Positions 31,893-38,189 of a DNA stretch of 38,189 bases are shown here, piece after piece (position 1 is the first letter of the stretch; each line of letters starts with the position of its first letter). The translations under genes and the position numbers were made by a program. The notes below the pieces were generated by a model, which made no database searches, had not been told where the DNA came from, and worked only from the letters and a program-made list of their open reading frames with translations. Source of the stretch: Planctomycetota bacterium (GTDB taxonomy: Bacteria; Planctomycetota; Planctomycetia; Gemmatales; Gemmataceae); the NCBI GenBank assembly GCA_016191165.1, contig JACPPF010000025.1, forward strand, positions 1 through 38,189, in the 5' to 3' direction.

Positions 31893-32498
31893 CTAGGCCA
31901 GGTCAACACCCAGCGCTCGCAACTGATCCGCCAAACCGTCGTTGGGTTGATAGACGATGCCGTGAAAACCGCACGCCCGCGCGCCGTCGATATTCGCCGG
32001 CATGTCGTCCACGAAGACGCACTCCGACGGTTTGGCCCGGGCGGCGCGCTGGCAGTGATGAAAGAAATCCGAGTCCGGCTTGCGCGTACCGACTTCATGC
32101 GACAAAACCAGCGCATCGAAATGGCGCAGCAGTTCCGCGAACTGCGACAGATAACGCCGGGCGTGAATTGCATTCGTGTTGCTACCCAGAACCAGGCGGT
32201 AGCGGCCCTTCAACCTCGGGATCAAATCGCAAACCTCCGGGTTCTTCCAGAAAATATCCGCCACGGCATGCGCCAAAAACTCGACGTTGCAGCGCAACTG
32301 CCAAAGCTCCCGGGCCCGGCGAAGAAAGGCGGCACTGGATAGGAGTCCGCGCTCCACCTGATCCTCCAGGGGACCCTGATAAACCGACGCGAACATTTCT
32401 TGCGGCGACAGCGACGTGAACGGTTTTAGCTTTTCCAGGGCGCGGTAATGATCGAAGAAACCCACGACGTTTCCAAAATCGAAAATGATCGTTTTCAT
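31893..32498 (-). CDS. HAD-superfamily hydrolase (subfamily IA, YihX-like)
   Basis: 201 residues; AAGGA lies 5 nt before the ATG. Motif I FDFGNVVGFFDH (nucleophile D7; the usual second Asp is Asn, as in YihX/epoxide-hydrolase-N-type members), motif II VLGSNTNA, motif III lysine in TRKPDSDFF, and motif IV VFVDDMPANIDGA. A cap of about 60 helical residues lies between motifs I and II. Probably a small sugar-phosphate phosphatase or dehalogenase-type enzyme in the cytoplasm; substrate unknown. Confidence 0.92.
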   Translation of the reverse strand: MKTIIFDFGNVVGFFDHYRALEKLKPFTSLSPQEMFASVYQGPLEDQVERGLLSSAAFLRRARELWQLRCNVEFLAHAVADIFWKNPEVCDLIPRLKGRYRLVLGSNTNAIHARRYLSQFAELLRHFDALVLSHEVGTRKPDSDFFHHCQRAARAKPSECVFVDDMPANIDGARACGFHGIVYQPNDGLADQLRALGVDLA

Positions 32499-32545
32499 GC
32501 AAATCCTTCTGGTAATGGGCGCCTGATGTAAGGCGCCTGAAATAA

Positions 32546-32651
32546 CTTCCCGAATTCACAAACGAGCCGCGACCGTTCGGGAGCGATGGCGGCGGATGAT
32601 GGCGATGCTCCGTTCCCCAACCGTCGCGGCTCGTACCGCGAGATCGGGAAG
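32546..32651. repeat. Palindromic repeat, family D, nested in a flanking inverted repeat
   Basis: Core ACGAGCCGCGACCGTTCGGG (from 32562) with a right arm ending AACCGTCGCGGCTCGT (to 32634). Outside it CTTCCCGA (32546-32553) and TCGGGAAG (32644-32651) are exact inverted repeats. Same nested layout as the copy at 18857-18992. Confidence 0.6.
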
Positions 32652-32743
32652 CAATTTCTCCCGACGTTGCTTACGCAAACATGATAACCGAATTCCCTGC
32701 TCAGCCGCAATCTCACGTGGTTCGCCTCGTACACCAAACTCTC

Positions 32744-33580
32744 TCACCGCTCGTTGCCGGTTCCCGGCGACTGACCGCGAAGCAAGGGTTTTTTCGTATA
32801 TTCAGTCGGCACCGACACGACGGGCTCCTCCAGGGTCACATCACTCCGGCGTCGGCCGACGAGGCGGACATAGCCGAGGTAACGGCCGGCGTCGGCTTCG
32901 AGCGTCTGGATTTCGAGGGTGTTGTCGGGGAAGCCGGTCCTGATCCAGTCGAGCCACAAGCGCCAGCCGTCCGGCATGGTGTCAGCGAGGTCGATGGTCA
33001 GGATGCCGGGCCGTTCCAGGTGCCGGCGCCACCAAGGGGCCGAATGAAAGGCCCAGAAGCTGAGGTCCCACCACGCTCTCAGGTGTTCGGGGAGCGGGCC
33101 GTCGATTTCGCGCACCAGGCCGGCACTCGCGATCCCGAGCTGGCCGCCGGGCTTCACGAAGTGCGCGAGGTAGTTCAGATACCGATCATCGGTCCCGTAA
33201 TAGGGATAGTTATCTATGCAGGTGATCGCGTCGAAGAAATCCCAGGCGAAGGGTAGATCGCGCGCGTCGGCATGGATTGGGAATACGCCGTCCTCAACGC
33301 CAGCGTCGCGGATGCGCTGAAGGCTCTCCGACGGGTTGAACCACAGGTCGGTCGCCCAGACCTGCACGCCGAATTCGCGCCGCAGAAAGATCGACGACGA
33401 CGCCCGCCCGCAGCCAAGGTCGAGCACCCTCATGCCGGGCCGCAAGTCCATCGCCTCCGTGAGCCATTCGGTCAGCCAGAGAGAGTTCGCACCTCCGCTG
33501 GCGTGAGTCAGGACCCAGTCGGGATGGTACTGGGACGACCGGGGGAATCGATCGGAAAGTAGCCGGGTGTCCGTCGTCAT
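32744..33580 (-). CDS. SAM-dependent methyltransferase
   Basis: 278 residues; CCGGAG lies 6 nt before the ATG. Class I motif I MRVLDLGCGRASSSIFL (about 50-66), motif II VWATDLWF, motif III IHADARDLPFAWDFFDAITC, and FVKPGGQLGIASAG as post-motif. The C-terminal part (HSAPWWRRHLERPGILTIDL, DGWRLWLDWIRTG) carries aromatic residues typical of small-molecule or lipid methyltransferases related to cyclopropane synthase/SmtA. The substrate is not identifiable. It lies divergent from the second DUF1501 gene. Confidence 0.9.
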   Translation of the reverse strand: MTTDTRLLSDRFPRSSQYHPDWVLTHASGGANSLWLTEWLTEAMDLRPGMRVLDLGCGRASSSIFLRREFGVQVWATDLWFNPSESLQRIRDAGVEDGVFPIHADARDLPFAWDFFDAITCIDNYPYYGTDDRYLNYLAHFVKPGGQLGIASAGLVREIDGPLPEHLRAWWDLSFWAFHSAPWWRRHLERPGILTIDLADTMPDGWRLWLDWIRTGFPDNTLEIQTLEADAGRYLGYVRLVGRRRSDVTLEEPVVSVPTEYTKKPLLRGQSPGTGNER

Positions 33581-33705
33581 GTGAATCTCCGGAGTGGCGT
33601 CTGAGTTTGTCCCTTTCGCGAAGATAAATCTATCGAAACCCGGGCCGTTTTCGTGTAGGATGCACTTCGCGGGTTTCTTGTTATTTCATCGCCGGGGGGG
33701 CATCC

Positions 33706-35115
33706 ATGATCGACCATCTATCTCGCCGGGAGGTTCTCAGGGCTGGCGCCATCGGTCTCGGCGGGCTCGGGCTTGCAGAGTTGTCCGCGCTGCAGGCCCT
33801 CGGGGACGCGAATACGCCTCGCGCACGCTCGGTGATCTTCGTTTTCCTCACGGGCGGCATCTCGCATCAGGATAGCTTCGATCTGAAGCCCGATGCGCCC
33901 GACACGGTCCGCGGCGAGTTTCAGCCGATCGCCACGCGCACGCCGGGCGTGCGCATCTGCGAGCATTTACCGATGCTGGCGCAGCGCACCGACAAGTACG
34001 CGATCATCCGTTCGATGGCGACGGGCAGCAGCGGGCACGAGGTCGCCTGTCATATGCTGTTGACGGGCCGGCTCGATATGCCCGTGGGGTTTTCATTGCA
34101 AAACGTGCCCAATCCGCACGAATGGCCTTCGATCCCCGTGCAGGTCAATCACGCGAAGCAAGGGCGCGGGCGCAACAACCTGCCCGTGTCGGTCGTGTTG
34201 CCGGAACCAAGCGTCAATGAGGCGAGCAAGGTCCGCCCCGGGCAATACGCCGGGCGCCTGGGCCCGCGCTGGGAAGCCTGGCATCTCCGCATGGCGACGC
34301 AGTGCGCCCTGGGCAACGGCGCCTGCCCGCATTGCTTCCGCTTCGAGGGCACGCCGTTCCGCCACGAACCGCCGACGATCTTTGAAACACCCAGCCTCAC
34401 CCTGCCCGACGGCGGCGGCGCTCGCCTGCGTGGCCGGGTTAATCTGCTGGAATCCATCGAACAACAACGTCGGCATCTCGGTCACAGCGCGGAAACCCAG
34501 CGTCTCGATCGCCACCGCCAGCAGGCGATCAGCGTCCTCAACGACCCGCGCACGCGTGCCGCCTTCCAGGTCGAACGCGCCGACGCGCGCACCTTGCAGC
34601 GCTATGGCCGAAACAAGTTCGGCCTTTCCCTCCTGATGGCCTATCGCCTGGTCTCGGCGGGTGTCAGTCTCGTGCAGGTGAACCTCGGCAAGAACTCGTC
34701 GTGGGATACGCATCGCCGCAACTTCGTCAACCTGCGCGACAACCTCTTGCCCTACTTCGATCGCTCGGTGTCGGCCCTGCTTGACGATTTACATCAGAGT
34801 GGGATGTTACGCGACACGCTGGTAATCGTGACCGGCGAATTCGGCCGCACGCCGCGTATCAACCGCGACGCCGGTCGCGACCACTGGGGCCCGGTGATGA
34901 GCTTGATGATTGCCGGTGGCGGCGTGCGCGGCGGGCGCGTCATCGGCTCGACCGACCGCATCGCCGGCGAACCAACTGCGGATCGCCAGACCCCCGAAAA
35001 CCTCGCGGCCACGCTCTACAGCGCCCTGGGTATCCCACACAACGCCACCTGGCAGGACACGGACGGCAGGCCGTATGAACTTTATCGGGCGCAGCCGATC
35101 GCGGGGCTGACTTGA
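33706..35115 (+). CDS. DUF1501 protein with Tat signal (second copy)
   Basis: 469 residues. Tat signal SRREVLRAGAIGLGGLGLAE at about 6-25. Core motifs ARSVIFVFLTGGISHQDSFD, CEHLPMLAQRTDKYAIIRSM, SLLMAYRLVSAGVSLVQVNL and VTGEFGRTPRINRDAGRDHW match DUF1501, as in the gene at 25762-27051 (which shares EFGRTPxINRxxGRDHWG). The two copies differ elsewhere and are not a recent duplicate. No DUF1549 partner upstream; a methyltransferase is divergent instead. Exported; hydrolase-like fold with unknown substrate. Confidence 0.92.
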   Translation: MIDHLSRREVLRAGAIGLGGLGLAELSALQALGDANTPRARSVIFVFLTGGISHQDSFDLKPDAPDTVRGEFQPIATRTPGVRICEHLPMLAQRTDKYAIIRSMATGSSGHEVACHMLLTGRLDMPVGFSLQNVPNPHEWPSIPVQVNHAKQGRGRNNLPVSVVLPEPSVNEASKVRPGQYAGRLGPRWEAWHLRMATQCALGNGACPHCFRFEGTPFRHEPPTIFETPSLTLPDGGGARLRGRVNLLESIEQQRRHLGHSAETQRLDRHRQQAISVLNDPRTRAAFQVERADARTLQRYGRNKFGLSLLMAYRLVSAGVSLVQVNLGKNSSWDTHRRNFVNLRDNLLPYFDRSVSALLDDLHQSGMLRDTLVIVTGEFGRTPRINRDAGRDHWGPVMSLMIAGGGVRGGRVIGSTDRIAGEPTADRQTPENLAATLYSALGIPHNATWQDTDGRPYELYRAQPIAGLT

Positions 35116-35269
35116 CCGCCAAATAAGTGAAAAGTCGTAATAGCGTCACAAGTCCTTGCTGCGTGGTTGTTTGCCGCGATTTTCTTGAGGACTTCTCACG
35201 GGGCGCGGGGGGTATCGGCCTTGCGGTGAGTTCGAGCTACCCAACTGGCGGTGAGTATCTCAAAAGCAC

Positions 35270-35296
35270 GAAAACCTCGATTTTTTCGGGGTTTTC
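35270..35296 (+). terminator. Rho-independent terminator of the second DUF1501 gene
   Basis: Stem GAAAACCTCGA/TCGGGGTTTTC (11 bp, one G-U) with a TTTTT loop, about 155 bp after the stop codon. Confidence 0.5.
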
Positions 35297-35644
35297 AGCG
35301 CCTGGATGGCAAGACGCCCACGAACCGGGTGTGCCACCTGCGCAAAACTGAACTCGCGGGTTTATTACCCCCGACATGCTGAGCGTGCCACGGTCGGGCG
35401 TAAACGGAACCCGTCAGGTCAGGTTTGGCGAAATCGCACCACTGACATTGCAAATCCTCCGGGCTTGCTGGATTGCGAATTTGAACGGCCCGTCCTATCC
35501 GAGGGAATTAAGTATGGTGTCCCCGACCTCGGCCTGGCGAACATGACCTTCGTCGAGGACATCCCGCGCCAGCGCCTCGTCGTTACTCCGGTGGCGAAGC
35601 CGCCGGCAGGACCCGCGGTCCTCGGCGACACTTCGTAGCAAAGC
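35297..35644. other. Region without a convincing gene
   Basis: An ORF of 110 codons (35306-35638, plus) ends in VTPVAKPPAGPAVLGDTS, but it has no recognisable domain, no ribosome site and an arginine-rich N-terminal half. It may be a remnant or non-coding. Confidence 0.3.
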
Positions 35645-35645
35645 A

Positions 35646-35760
35646 CCCCTCTCCCTCGGCTCCGGGAGAGGGGTCGCCCCTTTTCTTCCCTCTCCCTCTG
35701 GGAGAGGGGTGGTCGCTTTTCCCCCTCTCCCTCCGGGAGAGGGGTCGGGGGTGAGGGTGA
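35646..35760. repeat. Array of three family B palindromic repeats
   Basis: Copies at about 35646-35674, 35687-35710 and 35719-35760, all of form CCCCTCTCCCT-n-GGGAGAGGGG, in the same orientation and separated by 8-14 bp. The last ends in GGGGGTGAGGGTGA, the fuller repeat form. Confidence 0.7.
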
Positions 35761-35954
35761 TCTATGGATCGCCGCCTGTTTTCTTTTTTGAATCTCGATC
35801 GCGCCCGGCGTTCGGGGTGCGCGCTGACCATGAAAAAACGCCTGGAACCGCCGCGACCAGGAGGTTGCCGGTAAACAGCTCTTCTCAGCCCCAAAATCCA
35901 TACAGCCTTAATTCGGCAACAACTGCGATCCGAATTCGGCCCGGCACAGCTGCT

Positions 35955-36146
35955 TTCGTTCCAGGCGTATTTCCAGGCAATGCCGGTGCCGACTTCGATC
36001 TTTTTGGTGAGCCGGCCGCTGTGGTCGTAGTAGTAGTTCCAATAAGCATCGGCGGTCATCTGATTGTATTGCGTCGAGTAGCTGCCGCCGTTGCGGTTGC
36101 CGTTGGAGTCGAAGGTCAGCGCGGAGCCGTTGTCGTTGTTGGATTG
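35955..36146 (-). pseudogene. RHS/YD-repeat remnant
   Basis: Minus-strand reading after a TGA at 36149 gives SALTFDSNGNRNGGSYSTQY, then YYYDHSGRLTKKIEVGTGIA and WKYAWNE, two YD-type repeats of an RHS protein. It is preceded by a stop and loses the pattern after WKYAWNE, so it is only about 64 codons of a once larger gene. It ends 20 bp from the insertion sequence, which may have cut the gene. Confidence 0.6.
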
Positions 36147-36324
36147 TCAGCAGGAATCACCGAAAAAACAATGACCCCCGACCCGAATGGCACTGTCCTT
36201 TGCCTGGTTTGGGGTTAGGGCGATTCATCCCGAATGAACGATTGTCGGGCAACGGGCGGCGTTTGGTTTTGGGGCTGAGCGCTTGGCTGCCGCGGCGCGG
36301 CGCGCACCGGTCCGGGACTCCTAG

Positions 36325-38174
36325 CAGCACGCGTTTGCCTTCCGGGAACGTTGCGGCGACGATTATTATTCCAATCGTCTGCTCAGCCATTTTCTGCTCC
36401 ACTGCGACTCGGGACTCAAGGTCGCGCAGGTCGCCCGCCTGGTCGGTATCAGTCGACCCACGGCTTCCAACCAGCAAGGGGTCTCTTCCAAAGAAGCGAT
36501 TCAGGCGGCCCACCATCGCATGGCCGGTCGGCCCCACGGCAAACTGCTGCCACGCTATGCCGGCCCCATCGCCGAGTTCATCCTGAGTCATGCCGACGCC
36601 ACCCGCTACGACATGCTCGACTTCATCGAGCGCACCTGGGGCGTGCGCGTTTCCACGGTGGCCTTGCACCACTTTTGCAAGAAGTTCGGCCTCGATCGGG
36701 CCACGCGTGCCGAAGCCACAACGCCCCGGCCCAGCGCGGATCGCACGCCCGCCGAGCCGCGCGCCGACGAAGCGGTGCCACCGAGCCAGCCCGTGCCGGT
36801 GCCGCCTCCCCCTTTTTCTCGACGCGGACGCAATATGCGGGGGCGTTCCTCTTGATGCCACCTGCCTTGGACTGGTTGGCCACGGCGGAGGAATGTTTCG
36901 CGGACGAATACGGCTCGCTGCGGCAGGGCTTGTTGACCAGCGTCTTCTCTTTGGTGATCGGCATGGAACGCATCTTCCATCTGGACGAGATGGAGGATGC
37001 CGGCTTTGCTCGCCTGTGCGGCGGCCGACGCTGTCCGTCGAGGCACACGGTCGGCGGCTGGCGTCGAAATCTGTCCTGGCACGAGGTCGATGCCTTTTGC
37101 CGGCGCACCTGTCCGTGGCATTTGCTGCACAACGAAGACGCGCGGGTGAGTTTCGACGAGCACACCATCCCGCGTTGGACCAAGAAATTCCACATCGGCA
37201 AGGGCTATAGCACCACCCGCAACAAGTAGATGCGTTGCGAGAAATTGTTCACGGGCTACGATCTGGTCAGCGGCCGATTCCTCTGCGTGCGCGGCACGCC
37301 GGGGAACGTGAACTTGCAAGAGTTGGCGGTGCCGCTGGTGCAGCAGGTGTTGCAGCAGGGCCGGCCGCGCAGCTTGCATGCCCTGTTCGATGCTGGCGCC
37401 GGCAAGTCGGATGCGGGCGTGCGGGCGTTGTGGGACTTGGCCGAGCAACACGCCAACCTGGACGTCACCCTGCGCGCCTGTCGCTACCCGCACCGCATGC
37501 GGGCCTGGAAGCAGTTGCCCAGCGGCTTGTTTGTCTCGATCGAAGATCCGGGCGTGTGCGTCGGCGCTCCGCCCAAGGAGGTCCGCCTGGCCGAAACGCA
37601 GACGGTGCTCAAGGATGAGGAAGCAGAGCAGGCGATTCGCACCATCGTCTGCCGCGAGATTCGTCCGGGTCCCAAGAAGGACCGCTGGCACCCGCTGTTC
37701 ACGACGTCCACGCAAGCAGCGGAAGAGGTTTTGCCGATCTTCCGGCTTCGGCAAAACCACGAGCAAGGCCATCGCGTCGAGGTGCACGACCTGATGGCGG
37801 ATGCGGTGCCGTGTGGTTACGACAAGGAGAGCCCAGACCGGATGCGGCCGCGTTTCCATCGGGGGCCTTTGCAAATGATCGGCTGGCTGGTGGCGTTGAT
37901 GTACAACGCGGCGGCGGATCTGGCCCAGACGCTGGGGCCCGACCATGTCGGGGACCATGTGCGGACCCTGAGACGCAAGTTCTTCAACCGACCGGGAACG
38001 ATATACGAAACGCCCGAGGCCTTGATTGTGTACCTGGACCCGTTCCTGGGTCAGAACGAGTTGCTGCCGGTCATCGATGAGTTGAATGCGGGCAATCATC
38101 GTTTGCCTTGGTTGGACAATCGCCGTCTGGTCATGTCGCTAACGCCCCCAGGGGAAGCCCGCGCAGGACCGTAG
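36325..38174 (+). pseudogene. Transposase gene, HTH + DDE-type domain, with -1 frame change and in-frame TAG
   Basis: Frame A (36325-36855) has SRPTASNQQGVSSKEAIQAA (HTH region) and MAGRPHGKLLPRYAGPIAEF, then a Pro-rich linker. Frame B continues at about 36816 with FFSTRTQYAGAFLLMPPALD, SLRQGLLTSVFSLVIGMERI and VSFDEHTIPRWTKKFHIGKG (likely first catalytic Asp). It hits TAG at 37227 and continues in the same frame (MRCEKLFTGYDLVSGRF, HALFDAGAGKSDAGVRAL, second acidic position) to 38174. Frame A also has a TAG at 36322, and no ATG before 36520, so the N-terminus is uncertain. The frame change falls on the heptamer CCCTTTT (36810-36816), so it may be programmed; the amber codon looks like decay. 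I do not recognise the exact IS family. Confidence 0.75.
36810..36816 (+). promoter_or_regulatory. Possible -1 ribosomal frameshift heptamer
   Basis: C CCT TTT in frame A fits X-XXY-YYZ. Slipping by -1 leads directly from PPPF into the DDE-domain frame (FSTRTQ), and frame A stops 39 nt later. No clear stimulatory stem is seen. Confidence 0.4.
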
Positions 38175-38189
38175 GGTGTCATTGTTAAG

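Larger units (their letters stand above)
36167..38186 (+). mobile_element. Insertion sequence, decayed
   Basis: Ends AACAATGAC (36167-36175) and GTCATTGTT (38178-38186) are 9-bp inverted repeats; the following bases CCCCCGACC and, reversed, ACCCTACGG are partly similar. The about 2.0-kb interior is filled by one broken transposase gene. Target duplication cannot be judged because the window ends 3 bp later. Confidence 0.55.

Noticed and set aside
31633-31896. ORF reading TSPTRKRG...ACAGGW
   Set aside because: It is the translation of the inverted family A repeat pair, not a gene.
36606-38099. 497-codon minus-strand ORF opposite the transposase
   Set aside because: It is His/Arg/Gln-rich without domain motifs, while the plus strand shows transposase motifs; a GC-rich antisense shadow.
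1-38189. tRNA or rRNA genes
   Set aside because: I saw no tRNA cloverleaf pattern or rRNA sequence on either strand; a covariance scan could still find one.

Overview
The window looks like a high-GC chromosomal segment from a planctomycete, probably close to the Gemmataceae/Isosphaeraceae. The basis is a combination of marker genes: two Tat-signal DUF1501 proteins, a Ser/Thr kinase of the type N-domain + kinase + membrane helix + TPR, a DUF5678-type protein paired with a retropepsin-like protein, a surface protein with the planctomycete 'RLEDR' N-terminal motif, and many dispersed palindromic repeats. No database search was possible; names rest on motifs read directly.

Layout. 1-5.1 kb: start of a repeat-domain surface protein, tryptophanyl-tRNA synthetase, then an uncharacterised protein, a radical SAM protein and a halogenase-like flavoprotein in a row. 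5.1-8.0 kb (minus strand): a small two-helix membrane protein, a retron-type reverse transcriptase with a candidate msr-msd RNA and promoter directly upstream, and an MqsA-like antitoxin with a probable toxin partner behind a palindromic operator. 8.0-13.5 kb: radical SAM/SPASM protein, HNH nuclease pair, MqnC (futalosine menaquinone pathway), MgtE/CBS-type transporter, half of a TPP-dependent decarboxylase, a small CxxCH protein. 13.5-18.8 kb: two paralogous secreted proteins, an Hsp70-family protein and a repeat-rich intergenic region. 19-25.7 kb: kinase-TPR protein split at an A8 run, DUF5678/retropepsin pair (second gene frameshifted), WD40 protein, an EVE/PUA-like protein, and a VapBC-like pair. 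25.7-35.1 kb: DUF1501 protein, BFD-type [2Fe-2S] protein, OmpR-type two-component system, GlyA, HAD hydrolase, methyltransferase, second DUF1501 protein. 35.1-38.2 kb: repeat array, RHS-repeat remnant and a decayed insertion sequence.

Two observations stand out. (1) A retron-like unit at 5448-6921: a promoter-like pair TTGACG-N16-GACAAT, then 7 nt later a 16-nt a1 arm, a 131-nt structured interior, the matching a2 arm (15 of 16), and the RT start codon 5 nt on. (2) At least five palindromic repeat families are dispersed here, and several copies sit inside coding sequences without breaking the frame: two in the Hsp70-family gene (opposite orientations), one in mqnC and one at the N-terminus of the surface protein. 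Another copy supplies the stop codon of mqnC. This resembles the in-frame Rickettsia palindromic elements. The 17.6-18.4 kb intergenic region also preserves a clean insertion event: a long palindrome split by a 159-bp element with terminal inverted repeats and a 4-bp target duplication.
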